The notes: generated by a model from the sequence alone, not told the origin. DNA of 64,000 nt from Herminiimonas sp. (GCA_028292665.1 JAQGLW010000064.1:1-64000); one strand, 5' to 3'. Numbered from the stretch's first letter, positions 1 through 10,464 are shown. A program made the numbers and translations.

Positions 1-114
1 TTTATTGAAAATATTCGTATCCAAGACGTACACTGCTGACCTCCTGTTGACCGCTTCACCACGTCGTTTTGTCTACTGGCTACGCCGATGACCTGCCCCA
101 TCTCGGTTGCATAG

Positions 115-1104
115 TCAGCGGCCAAGATATGGAATGTCCGATACCAGTACATCGGCTTCAACACCGTGTTTCTCCAGCAGCATCTGAACAGCGCGTTGAC
201 GTTTGATCTTGTCTGGATGCGGCCCGACCAGAATTTTTCGGATGGGCAGCTTGGTGCCACTGCCGAACAATAGTATATATGGCACAAGCACCCCATTTTT
301 CGGACGGAATTCAATCGGTCGCCTTGGCCGCTTCTCTCCCTGTTTAAGCGCTTCCTGAAAAATCTCATCGTTCGTCGGCAGTGCAACTATCCTGACTTCC
401 GCTTCTTCCGAAAAGCCACGGTGCTTGTGCAGGCAGGACAACGCTGTTATCGGTTCAAGCAAGTTGCCCAATCGGTCTGCGGTTGGCTTAATCACGTAAG
501 CACGAATCGCATTTTGCAAGACCTGTTCCCATTCAATGGTCTCAGGTTGCGTCGTAGCTTCCCCAGTGTCCTGATCGTAATACTCGACATCGCCCCACAT
601 CGAGTATTGATAATAGAAGGTGGACTCCTCGATCTTCAACAGGCCCTCCAGTGCGGCGGTGTCGAATTCGATGGCGTAGCCGCCGTCCGATCCGTACCCG
701 CGCCATTGACTTAACAGGCCATCGTCTGGGTGCCGCTCGGGTAGCCCACAGAATGACGTGATAAACGGATTGTTGAAGCGCAGCGTCGCCTCACGAATCA
801 GCGTAGCCATCTCTTCGACTGACCTTGCTGCAGCAGCCTCAATTCCACCAAGCTTTACCATTGCGGCGCGACCGGTAGCCGTCGATGCAATTTGCACGAA
901 ACCGTCCCGCACAGGCGGCAGCATTAGGTATCGCAGCCGTCGGTCGTAAAAGCCGGTGTGCTCCTCCGCGTCATTGAGGTATGCGATGCTCGTTGCCCAC
1001 AACTGCTGGCTCTCAATGATTCCCCGCAAACCTACGGCGGTGGTGTAATGGTGTAATCGGGGGTGTGCCTCAACGATTGATTGCTTCACGACTGACTGAT
1101 TCAT
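115..1104 (-). CDS. DUF2971 family protein
   Basis: This 329-residue protein has the marks of the DUF2971 family. An N-terminal LHHYT stretch (residues 17-21) is followed by LWATSIAYLNDAEEH (about 35-49), and the family hallmark SQWRGYGSDGGYAIEFD lies at about 132-148. I chose the ATG at 1104 because GGAGG sits just upstream of it; a TTG at 1203 would add 33 residues unlike the family. No signal peptide or membrane segment is visible, so it is probably cytoplasmic. The biochemical function of DUF2971 is not established. It is the third gene of a leftward set behind the channel gene and the 206-residue gene, about 130 bases after the latter. Members often occur in accessory regions, which fits its position beside a broken tRNA gene. 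Confidence 0.75.
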   Translation of the reverse strand: MNQSVVKQSIVEAHPRLHHYTTAVGLRGIIESQQLWATSIAYLNDAEEHTGFYDRRLRYLMLPPVRDGFVQIASTATGRAAMVKLGGIEAAAARSVEEMATLIREATLRFNNPFITSFCGLPERHPDDGLLSQWRGYGSDGGYAIEFDTAALEGLLKIEESTFYYQYSMWGDVEYYDQDTGEATTQPETIEWEQVLQNAIRAYVIKPTADRLGNLLEPITALSCLHKHRGFSEEAEVRIVALPTNDEIFQEALKQGEKRPRRPIEFRPKNGVLVPYILLFGSGTKLPIRKILVGPHPDKIKRQRAVQMLLEKHGVEADVLVSDIPYLGR

Positions 1105-1234
1105 CTGTTTGCCTCCGCCGATCTCGCCTCGATGTGTGCATCGCAAATATAACAGCAAGCGCGGTACGAACCGGAATTGCCGCGCTTGCGCGAGATTCTC
1201 CAATTGAACCTTAACGCCTTCCGGCCACGTACAT

Positions 1235-1855
1235 TCAAAGATTTGCCTGAAGCCGCTGGTTTACAAGGTCCATAGAATCAAGCGAATACACTGTGACGTG
1301 CGGTTGCCAAGCCAGTGAATCAGTATGAAACGGTGGACCTGCCCGAAAAAGGCTTGGGTTTGGACTCAGTTGCCCATTGCGGCCTTCTTCAGGATAGAAG
1401 TAAAGCAGCAGCACAAAGAGACCCGCTATTGCATCCAGCGTGTTCTTAAGGCTGGCGTCAGAAAAATGCGTGTGACGCTGGTGCTTGACGTTCGTGTTTG
1501 CCTTCCACCAAACCGGGCTGGCGTCCTCTTTCCACGACGCCCACGGATTCAGGGTTAAGCCAAACTTCGGAATGTACACCTGCGCATCGAAGATATTCGG
1601 GTATACAGCAGCGATCTCGGTACGGTAAACGTTCATCCGATCAGCTGTGCTGTCCGGGTTCAATTTCTGACAAATCTGTTTGGCGACCACGTCAACTTCT
1701 GATGCAGCAGAAGCCAAGACTCTTGCCATTTCTAGCGAATATGTGCCGAAATTTTCTTCCGCAGGCTCGACGTAACGGGACAGGCGCACGACATCATCGT
1801 CCAGCGCCAAGAAATAGTTCCAGTGATGCGGCATGCGAGTTTCTTGTATGTTCAT
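1235..1855 (-). CDS. Hypothetical protein, 206 residues, mostly helical
   Basis: I do not recognise a named family. The N-terminal half (residues 15-65) reads as amphipathic helices with RYVEPAEENF and a SEVDVVAKQIC segment. The centre holds WW at 116-117 followed by NVKHQRH (122-128). A hydrophobic helix (about 141-154, AIAGLFVLLLYFY) follows; it is short and may be a buried helix rather than a membrane span. The tryptophan pair and the K-H-x-R cluster look like conserved functional residues. The gene lies 46 bases downstream of the channel gene and upstream of the DUF2971 gene on the same strand, so the three may be co-transcribed. An alternative start is the ATG at 1834 (MPHHW). The ribosome binding site is weak for both. 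Confidence 0.55.
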   Translation of the reverse strand: MNIQETRMPHHWNYFLALDDDVVRLSRYVEPAEENFGTYSLEMARVLASAASEVDVVAKQICQKLNPDSTADRMNVYRTEIAAVYPNIFDAQVYIPKFGLTLNPWASWKEDASPVWWKANTNVKHQRHTHFSDASLKNTLDAIAGLFVLLLYFYPEEGRNGQLSPNPSLFRAGPPFHTDSLAWQPHVTVYSLDSMDLVNQRLQANL

Positions 1856-1901
1856 GTAATCTGGTCACTTCTAAACGAGTGGTGCGGGAACAAACATCAG
1901 G

Positions 1902-2762
1902 TTACTTCTGTCCATCGTGGCGTTGCTTCACCGTTGCGCCCAATAAGTTTGCTCGAATGTCAGACGTGGTTTTCGCAACGATGTCTTTGTATAGACCGCC
2001 GCCCTTGTATCCGTCTACGACGTAGCGGGTGTGTTTGACGTAGCGTTCGCTAAACGACTCAACCGCGTCACAAAGGCTGCTCAAAATCAATCGAGTACGA
2101 TGCGTTCGCCATTCAGCTCGGTGGACAACCAGCAAATTTACGAGCTTGCGCGTAAATCCGGCCAACTCTTCGACGTGATGTGCCGCCCGTTCCACCCGGT
2201 CTGCCATTACGCCGATTTTTCCAATTGCCTCAACGTGCGCGGTGTAGCCGATTAGTGCCAGTGTTGCGTTTAGTGCCGGGTAGAACGGATTGGAGCGGTT
2301 GTACAAGTAATCAATGGGGTCAATTGGCACACCGGCTTGAATGAGACGTCGCCTGTCGCCGATTAACTCCTTCGCATCCGCGATAGCCACTAACAGCGAG
2401 TCATATGCCTGAATGATCTGGCCGTTGGCCATGTATCCGATCAGGGCTTCCTGTTTTGCCGATACCACCTGCGAGATTGCGTACCCGACGAACACAAGTC
2501 CGAATATGGTTTCAACGCTTGCAACGAGCCTTGACCAACCCACCGGTACTAAATCACCGTAACCGAGTGTAGCAATTGTTACCACGCTAAAGTAAACGCA
2601 GTCGGCAAAAGTAAAAGTCGCGTCGTCGGTTGCCCTGTTCAATCCTTGTTGCGGGATATTGGTGAGCGCGTAATATGCGCACCCGAACACGAATATCGCC
2701 ACCGCGAGAATGCTTAGTAGTTTGGCTGCGAGTCTGATTTGTTGACCGGTAGTTATATACAT
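1902..2762 (-). CDS. Two-transmembrane potassium channel family protein
   Basis: This is a 286-residue membrane protein with the layout of a minimal K+ channel (Ion_trans_2). TM1 spans about residues 12-34, the pore helix about 51-64, the selectivity filter TLGYGD 65-70, and TM2 about 77-100. The GYG core is intact, so K+ selectivity is a reasonable inference; four copies would form the pore. The remaining 185 residues are cytoplasmic and mainly helical. They show no Rossmann nucleotide-binding motif of an RCK domain and no cyclic-nucleotide-binding signature, so the ligand or partner that gates the channel is unclear. It is the first gene of the leftward accessory set, ahead of the 206-residue and DUF2971 genes. 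Residues 1-4 may not be native, but no better start is visible. Confidence 0.8.
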   Translation of the reverse strand: MYITTGQQIRLAAKLLSILAVAIFVFGCAYYALTNIPQQGLNRATDDATFTFADCVYFSVVTIATLGYGDLVPVGWSRLVASVETIFGLVFVGYAISQVVSAKQEALIGYMANGQIIQAYDSLLVAIADAKELIGDRRRLIQAGVPIDPIDYLYNRSNPFYPALNATLALIGYTAHVEAIGKIGVMADRVERAAHHVEELAGFTRKLVNLLVVHRAEWRTHRTRLILSSLCDAVESFSERYVKHTRYVVDGYKGGGLYKDIVAKTTSDIRANLLGATVKQRHDGQK

Positions 2763-3056
2763 GGCTCAATGGCGTGTTGGACTGTGTGTGCGGAACAGTA
2801 TATGCCATGGAACCGAAGCCCCCGGCGAGTCGGTGCTGAGGTCCGCATGGGGGTGTGTTGACCGGAGCGGTTAATGGCGCAACAATATCGACATGAATCG
2901 GCAAAAACGACACGCCGAATTCATGCAAATCGGGACACAATCGGGACACAGGGAAGAAAAGGGCGGGGAAGGTAACTGCTGGTTAGCGGATGCTTTGGCG
3001 GCTGGCCTTAATACGGCTAGTGGTAGTAAGCGGACAATGCGGCCCTACCACTTTGA
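2763..3056. other. Non-coding end of the putative genomic island
   Basis: This stretch lies between the channel gene and the broken tRNA-Pro gene. I see no convincing gene: open frames here are short and lack recognisable motifs. It contains an 11-base perfect tandem repeat at 2929-2950. It should also carry the promoter of the leftward channel gene and, if the island model is right, one attachment-site arm. No integrase fragment could be identified with confidence. Confidence 0.45.
2929..2950. repeat. Tandem 11-bp direct repeat
   Basis: The unit ATCGGGACACA occurs twice head to tail without a spacer (2929-2939 and 2940-2950). It lies about 110 bases from the tRNA-Pro junction. Short direct repeats next to attachment sites can be arm sites for a tyrosine recombinase. 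That role is inference only. Confidence 0.6.
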
Positions 3057-3094
3057 CCCCATGCAAGTACGCTACCAGGCTGCGCTACGCCCCG
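3057..3094 (-). pseudogene. Truncated tRNA-Pro(GGG), 5' half only
   Basis: Read leftward from 3094, the sequence starts CGGGGCGTAGCGCAGCCTGG and matches the acceptor stem, D arm and 5' anticodon strand (CTTGC) of a bacterial tRNA-Pro with anticodon GGG. The loop ATGGGGT is present up to 3056. The next five bases are CAAAG instead of the GCAAG needed to close the anticodon stem. No TTCGAAT T-loop, no returning CGCCCCG acceptor strand and no CCA follow. The gene is therefore broken at the anticodon loop and cannot give a functional tRNA. Insertion of foreign DNA at the anticodon loop is the simplest explanation. The GGG isoacceptor is usually dispensable if a UGG isoacceptor exists elsewhere. 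Confidence 0.8.
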
Positions 3095-3105
3095 ACAAGC
3101 TGTGC

Positions 3106-3111
3106 ATTATA
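3106..3111 (-). promoter_or_regulatory. -10 box of the tRNA-Pro promoter
   Basis: A perfect TATAAT on the minus strand lies 11 bases before the first tRNA base at 3094. The -35 region (about 3129-3134, GGTTAT with a 17-base spacer) is weak. An intact -10 in front of a half gene supports recent disruption of a once active tRNA gene. Confidence 0.6.
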
Positions 3112-3363
3112 GCAGAGCACGCATATTTATAACCATCGCGGAAACATCCGATAATCGGTTTGTAAAATGTAAGTGAGGATGCAGCGAAGCTGCCGCGTAA
3201 TTTGATGCGATACTTTGCGGAAAAGCGATAAACACCGCAGAATAGCGGCAATGCAATCATTCTTTTCTGTGCCAGTTCCCATTGAATAATCGATCATCTC
3301 CGACTGCATCGCCATGCTTTGGAGATTCCTGTTTTCATTACATCCTGAATAATGTGATTACCC
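3112..3363. other. Intergenic stretch before the M14 peptidase gene
   Basis: About 250 bases hold the upstream part of the tRNA-Pro promoter and presumably the promoter of the rightward peptidase gene. Apart from the weak -35 candidate of that tRNA promoter, no further gene, terminator hairpin or clear -35/-10 pair was recognised. Confidence 0.4.
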
Positions 3364-4521
3364 ATGCCGATTAAAATCAGCCACCATTTTGACGCAGGTT
3401 CCATCGATGTACTGCGCATCGACGAGCTTTCAATGGAAATATCCGGAGAGACGCGGACGCACACCATTGAACTCAATATCCGCAAGGATTCGCACGCAGA
3501 GTTTTCCCAGTGGTTTTACTTTCGTCTGCAGGGCGCGCGCGGCGAGGCTTGCACAATGCGGTTTTTGAATGCAGGCCGGACCAGTTATCCGGCAGGCTGG
3601 GAAAATTATCGGGCGGTCGCGAGTTACGATCGCGAAAACTGGTTCCGCGTGCCCACTGCGTACGATGGACAAGTCATGACGGTAACGCATACGCCGGAGC
3701 ACGACAGCGTCTATTACACCTACTTCGAGCCTTACTCATCGGAGCGGCATTTGCGGTTGCTGGCGCGCGCTGCAATTTTTCCGTTTGCTCAGACCGCGGA
3801 TCTCGGCAATACGGTGGAAGGACGCGACTTGAACCTGATCGTGGCGGGCAATCCTTCTGCGCAGAAGAAAGTATGGGTTATCGCCCGCCAGCATCCGGGC
3901 GAGACGATGGCGGAATGGTTTGTCGAAGGCATGATCGATGCATTGATTGACCGGGCAAATCCGGTTGCGCGGCGGCTGCTTGAACAAGCCGTTTTCTATA
4001 TTGTGCCGAACATGAATCCTGACGGCTCGGCGCATGGCAACCTGCGCACAAATGCAGCGGGTGCAAATCTGAATCGGGAATGGATGGCGCCGTCGCCTGA
4101 AACCAGTCCGGAAGTATTTTTTGTAAAGAACAAGATTCATGAAGTCGGCTGCGATCTGTTTCTCGATATCCATGGCGATGAAGCCTTGCCTTACGTGTTT
4201 GTCGCAGGCAGCGAAATGCTGGACGGTTTCAGCCCCCGGCAAGCCGCGGAGCAGCAGGCTTTCATAGACAGCTTCAAACGCGCCAGTCCGGACTTCCAGA
4301 CCAAGCATGGCTACGGATCGGGAAAGTATAGAGAGGACATGCTGAAACTCGCGTCGAAATACATCGGACACACTTTCAAGTGCATATCGCTGACGCTGGA
4401 GATGCCGTTCAAGGACAATGCGGATTTGCCCGATCCGGAGACCGGATGGAACGGCGCACGCAGCGCGAAGCTGGGAGCGGCCATTCTGCAGCCGATTCTC
4501 GGGGCCTTCAGCGGCGAATGA
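3364..4521 (+). CDS. M14 family zinc carboxypeptidase (cytosolic carboxypeptidase-like)
   Basis: This 385-residue protein has an N-terminal beta-rich domain (about 1-130) followed by an M14 catalytic domain. The zinc ligands are visible as H177 and E180 in QHPGET and H270 in DIHGDE. NPDG (219-222) and NREW (237-240) match substrate-binding positions, and E346 in LTLEMPF is the expected catalytic glutamate. The QHPGE form of the motif is typical of the cytosolic carboxypeptidase (AGTPBP1-like) subfamily, which removes C-terminal residues, often glutamate, from peptides or proteins. There is no signal peptide, so it should act in the cytoplasm; its bacterial substrate is unknown. It is probably the old chromosomal neighbour of the tRNA-Pro gene, just outside the island. 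Confidence 0.85.
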   Translation: MPIKISHHFDAGSIDVLRIDELSMEISGETRTHTIELNIRKDSHAEFSQWFYFRLQGARGEACTMRFLNAGRTSYPAGWENYRAVASYDRENWFRVPTAYDGQVMTVTHTPEHDSVYYTYFEPYSSERHLRLLARAAIFPFAQTADLGNTVEGRDLNLIVAGNPSAQKKVWVIARQHPGETMAEWFVEGMIDALIDRANPVARRLLEQAVFYIVPNMNPDGSAHGNLRTNAAGANLNREWMAPSPETSPEVFFVKNKIHEVGCDLFLDIHGDEALPYVFVAGSEMLDGFSPRQAAEQQAFIDSFKRASPDFQTKHGYGSGKYREDMLKLASKYIGHTFKCISLTLEMPFKDNADLPDPETGWNGARSAKLGAAILQPILGAFSGE

Positions 4522-4566
4522 TACGGAAGCGTGACGGCGTTATCAGGCCTGGAACACGCGATGGAT

Positions 4567-5832
4567 TCAGTGAAGGTGGCCCGACGCCTGGGGCGTATCT
4601 TCGGGCATTTCCGCATGCACCAGTTCGGCTTGGGGATCGCAATACAGCGGCGTGCCGCAATCCTCGCAGAATTCCATCGGAAAGCTTTCGCGGTGCCGTT
4701 TGATATCGGTGATGCCGCACTCCTGCAATAACGCCATGATTTCTTCAATCGGCGCCATGCGTGCCGTCTCGCCGGATACGCCGGCATAGCCGATGCCGCG
4801 GGAATGCGACGCATGCAATTCTTCATCGGCATCTTCCTGCCCGAAGAGCGGCCATACAACGCCGTAGAGAACGTCCGCGTTCCGGCTCAGCATGAAGCTG
4901 ATGCGGTACTCGTCGACGCGGCCGTCATCCGATTCCTCCGCGAAGCCGCCGATGACCGTGGACAGTCCGTCCGGCCGGACATCGAGCACATGGGTAAGGT
5001 AATGGACTGCGGCCCGGATCGAGGCAGGGCGAATTTTCTGGTCCGCTTCGCGGCAGGCAACGTAATAGGCTTCAGGCAGCAATAATTCAATGCCGCAACC
5101 GGGCAGCAGCCGTTCGATATTCGGCATTACCTGAGTACGCCATTGCGTCAATGCCTGTTGCCGCGCAACCATGACGTTCAATTGATTGTCGGGCGTCTGC
5201 CAACGAAACAGCGGCTCTCCGACTGGGGCGGAAACGACCGCCAGCAGATAACGGGTGTCGGCGAGAAACGGCGCGGTTTCCGGCGGGTTGACGAGCGGGC
5301 GCAACGGGCTGCCCGACAGCGCGGCTTGCGCCATGCGGTGAGTCATTGCAAAAGTTTCGGCATGGGTACGCGGCAGCTGATCGATCGCAAACAGCGTCGG
5401 CGCCATTGCCAGCCGCGTGTCCGCCGCCAGTACATGGCCATATAAATGTGCGGTGAGCGTCATCAGCATGTCGGTTGGAATGGCGCCGGATGCAATGGCA
5501 AAACGGGTCCAGGCGAGAACCGGTATGGCAATCAGCAGCGCATCGTGACGACGTCCGTCCTGCTCGATGATGCAGGACGAGCTCACCGATTCAATCGATT
5601 CCATCAGTACGTCGTAAGCGTCCGATTCGAATTTGAAAAGATGGTCGAGCGCCGCATCGATCGTTTCCTGATGATCGTTCTTCAGCAATTTCCGGATCAG
5701 CGCATCAAGATTTTGTTCCCAGGCACGTTCCTCAAGGCGGCTGCCCGCCTGCAGTAATGCCTGCGTCAATGCGGCGAGACGCTGACTATCGGCGGAAAGT
5801 TTTGGGGATGATGCTTTGGACGGGCGGCGCAT
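4567..5832 (-). CDS. DUF2863 family protein
   Basis: This 421-residue soluble protein matches the DUF2863 family, which as far as I know is confined to Burkholderiales and relatives. The N-terminal helical part includes LLQAGSRLEERAWE, followed by a long mixed domain. The C-terminal part carries FCEDCGTPLYCDPQ with three cysteines and an acidic tail, which could bind a metal; that is inference. The function of the family is unknown. The ATG at 5832 (MRRPSK) was chosen over a TTG at 5844 because it matches the usual N-terminus. It is convergent with the M14 peptidase gene and lies downstream of acnA, separated from it by a strong hairpin. Confidence 0.75.
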   Translation of the reverse strand: MRRPSKASSPKLSADSQRLAALTQALLQAGSRLEERAWEQNLDALIRKLLKNDHQETIDAALDHLFKFESDAYDVLMESIESVSSSCIIEQDGRRHDALLIAIPVLAWTRFAIASGAIPTDMLMTLTAHLYGHVLAADTRLAMAPTLFAIDQLPRTHAETFAMTHRMAQAALSGSPLRPLVNPPETAPFLADTRYLLAVVSAPVGEPLFRWQTPDNQLNVMVARQQALTQWRTQVMPNIERLLPGCGIELLLPEAYYVACREADQKIRPASIRAAVHYLTHVLDVRPDGLSTVIGGFAEESDDGRVDEYRISFMLSRNADVLYGVVWPLFGQEDADEELHASHSRGIGYAGVSGETARMAPIEEIMALLQECGITDIKRHRESFPMEFCEDCGTPLYCDPQAELVHAEMPEDTPQASGHLH

Positions 5833-5926
5833 GGAGGGATTCAATGAAGGACAGTCGAGAAAGATATTGTAGTGGATTCCGCGGGTACTATCGAAAATAC
5901 TCCCGGAATTCAGAAATCCATAAAAG

Positions 5927-5957
5927 AAACGCCGGCATCGGGACGATGCCGGCGTTT
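5927..5957 (-). terminator. Hairpin terminator downstream of acnA
   Basis: A perfect 14-bp stem (5927-5940 with 5944-5957, GCCGGCATCG core) has a 3-base loop. On the minus strand it is followed by a T-rich stretch (TTTCTTTTA). It sits about 70 bases past the acnA stop and should end leftward transcription before the DUF2863 gene. Confidence 0.8.
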
Positions 5958-5986
5958 GTCCTGCCGTGATTTCAGCGCTTTACTGC

Positions 5987-6014
5987 GCCCCTGTCGGCAA
6001 ATGCCGGCAGGGGC
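5987..6014 (-). other. Second hairpin in the acnA 3' region
   Basis: GCCCCTGTCGGC (5988-5999) pairs with GCCGGCAGGGGC (6003-6014) with one G-T pair and a 3-base loop. It starts right after the acnA stop codon and lacks a T tail, so it may stabilise the mRNA 3' end rather than terminate. Confidence 0.5.
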
Positions 6015-6023
6015 CGTCTGTTC

Positions 6024-8732
<2,709 letters not shown>

Positions 8733-8824
8733 GGCTTCTCCTTATTTTGTACGATAAATTTTTTAATCAAGCCTTGATGCAGACATACGCATCGGCACTA
8801 CGTAAATCCTGTTTCCGGTACGGC

Positions 8825-9334
8825 TCAGCTTTTCGCCGCCGCAGGCGCTTCGGGCGTTTTGGGCATCATTTGCTCGGGATTCTTGCATTCATTGGCGAGT
8901 TGCTGCCCTTTTTTGGAATCGAGCAACATGCCTTTGGCGGGGATGCCTATCCACACCAGGCCGTATTTGCGATTCTCGAACCGGTTTGCACCGGTAGTGG
9001 TATTTACACGGGTCATGCGATGAAGCTGCTTGTTCCAGCGTAGTGCAATATGCTTGTCGTCGTTGGCGTTTTGATAGATCGTCAGCTTGTTGCCCAGCTC
9101 GCATTTAAAATCGGTGCTGGAAGCGCCCGTGATATCCGCCTCGCCGTCGTCGTCATCATCGGTCGCCGGCGACGGTTTCTGGGAAGCTGCCGGCTTCTTT
9201 TTTGAATGCGATTTTTTGGCCGGTTTCTTGACCGCTTTTTTGGGCGTCTCGGATGCCGTCTGTGCCGATGCCTGCGGCATCGCAATTGTCATGCCGAAGC
9301 CGGAAAACAGCACTGCGAGCAAATATTTTTTCAT
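8825..9334 (-). CDS. Secreted Lys-rich protein, MliC-like C-terminal half (tentative)
   Basis: This 169-residue protein starts with a signal peptide (MKKYLLAVLFSGFGMTIA, cleavage expected after ASA at about residue 24). A low-complexity segment rich in Lys, Pro and Ala (about 30-57) and an acidic run DDDDDGE follow. From residue 75 a compact domain contains FKCELGNKLTIYQN and later NECKNPEQ, so two cysteines could form a disulphide. The F-x-C-E-x-G start resembles periplasmic MliC-type lysozyme inhibitors, but this is only a loose likeness. The Lys-rich linker may bind nucleic acid or the cell surface. GGAGAG precedes the ATG. It lies between the CitE-like gene and acnA on the same strand. 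Confidence 0.6.
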   Translation of the reverse strand: MKKYLLAVLFSGFGMTIAMPQASAQTASETPKKAVKKPAKKSHSKKKPAASQKPSPATDDDDDGEADITGASSTDFKCELGNKLTIYQNANDDKHIALRWNKQLHRMTRVNTTTGANRFENRKYGLVWIGIPAKGMLLDSKKGQQLANECKNPEQMMPKTPEAPAAAKS

Positions 9335-9393
9335 CAGGTTCTCTCCATTAATGCGCGGCTTGCCGGTTTATCCGACATGCTCCGTGTTGTGAT

Positions 9394-10365
9394 TCATAGT
9401 AGGCCGGCTGCGGATTCCGGTATGGGCAAGCCGCATGACCTTGCGCGTTGCAATATCGTCCAATAGTAGCGATAACTGGCGCGGTCATGCAATTTTCCAT
9501 TTTGTTGTATCGGTCCCCACTGCGCGGCTTGCGCTTCAGCGAGGATGTGAGCCGCTTCGTTCACTTCGGAACTGCGCGGAACGAAGGCCTTCAGGATCGG
9601 CTTGATCTGGTCGGGATGAATGCTCCACATCCGCGTATAGCCGAATTCCGATGCGGCGCGATGCGCGTCGGTTGCGACGATTGCCGTATCCCTGATTTCA
9701 GTCGTTACATTATGCGAGGGAACCTTGCCGTACGCATGGCAGGCCGCGGCGATTTCAAGTTTCGCGCGCAGCACCAGCGGATGCGCGAATTGACCCGGGG
9801 TGCGCATGGCCGTACCCGGAATGGCGCCGTAGTGCGCGGATACGAAGTCCATGATGCCGAACGACAGGCATTCGACCTGGGGCAGGGCGGCGATCGTGCG
9901 GACATCGCCGAGAGCGCCATGCGTCTCGATCAATACATGGACCGGCAGATTATCGCGCCCGTCATTCCTTGCATGATGATTGATGATGTCGATGGCGCGG
10001 ACGACGTCGGCGAGGCTGTCGGCTTTGGGAACTGCCAGATAGGCAAGGCGTTTTCCCGCGCCCCGGCAAATGATCTCGACATCCTTCTCGAAAAAGCCGC
10101 TCGTGATGTCATGAACCCGTGCGCCGATGCGGCCGAAGCGATTTTCTTCGCTTGCGACAAGCGAGGCAACCAGCCGGGCATGGGCTTCTTCATTGCCGGC
10201 CGCGGCGCCGTCTTCACAGTCGAAGGTGATATCGAAAACAGGACCGAGCTCTTGTTGCAATGCAATGGATTTGCGCATCAGCTTTTCAGAGCCGGCGTAA
10301 TGATCGCAAACCGGAATCGAGACCGGTTGACGCTTGCCTTGGAATAAAACCTCTGAGGGATGCAT
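9394..10365 (-). CDS. HpcH/HpaI aldolase / CitE-like CoA-ester lyase
   Basis: This 323-residue TIM-barrel protein belongs to the CitE/malyl-CoA lyase superfamily. FDCEDGAAAG (about 48-57) carries the acidic Mg2+ ligand, VLIETHGAL contains the second one (E at about 145), and FGIMDFVSAHYG follows. No partner CitD or CitF genes of a citrate lyase complex are nearby, so a stand-alone lyase acting on malyl-CoA, citramalyl-CoA or a similar ester is more likely. The exact substrate cannot be read from the sequence. It is placed between mdh and acnA, which ties it to citric-acid-cycle or glyoxylate carbon flow. Confidence 0.8.
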   Translation of the reverse strand: MHPSEVLFQGKRQPVSIPVCDHYAGSEKLMRKSIALQQELGPVFDITFDCEDGAAAGNEEAHARLVASLVASEENRFGRIGARVHDITSGFFEKDVEIICRGAGKRLAYLAVPKADSLADVVRAIDIINHHARNDGRDNLPVHVLIETHGALGDVRTIAALPQVECLSFGIMDFVSAHYGAIPGTAMRTPGQFAHPLVLRAKLEIAAACHAYGKVPSHNVTTEIRDTAIVATDAHRAASEFGYTRMWSIHPDQIKPILKAFVPRSSEVNEAAHILAEAQAAQWGPIQQNGKLHDRASYRYYWTILQRARSCGLPIPESAAGLL

Positions 10366-10408
10366 GTGCAGCTTACTTCAGGTGGTATGCAATGATTAGG
10401 TGGCTTGG

Positions 10409-10450
10409 CGGACAAGCGGCGCAATGATCGTCATCTGCGTCGCTTGTCCG
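10409..10450 (-). terminator. Long hairpin downstream of mdh
   Basis: CGGACAAGCGGCGCA (10409-10423) pairs with TGCGTCGCTTGTCCG (10436-10450), 14 of 15 positions plus one G-T pair, around a 12-base loop. It begins 14 bases after the mdh stop. No T-run follows on the minus strand, so it may be a processing or stability hairpin rather than a classical terminator. Confidence 0.5.
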
Positions 10451-10464
10451 ATAGCCGCAAGCCG

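Noticed and set aside
115-2762. Toxin-antitoxin pair among the three accessory genes
   Set aside because: No gene has the small size, overlapping arrangement or family motifs of a known toxin or antitoxin.
2893-3132. A 79-codon plus-strand frame considered as an integrase C-terminus
   Set aside because: No catalytic Arg, His or Tyr motif of tyrosine recombinases is present, and it runs through the tRNA-Pro remnant and its promoter.
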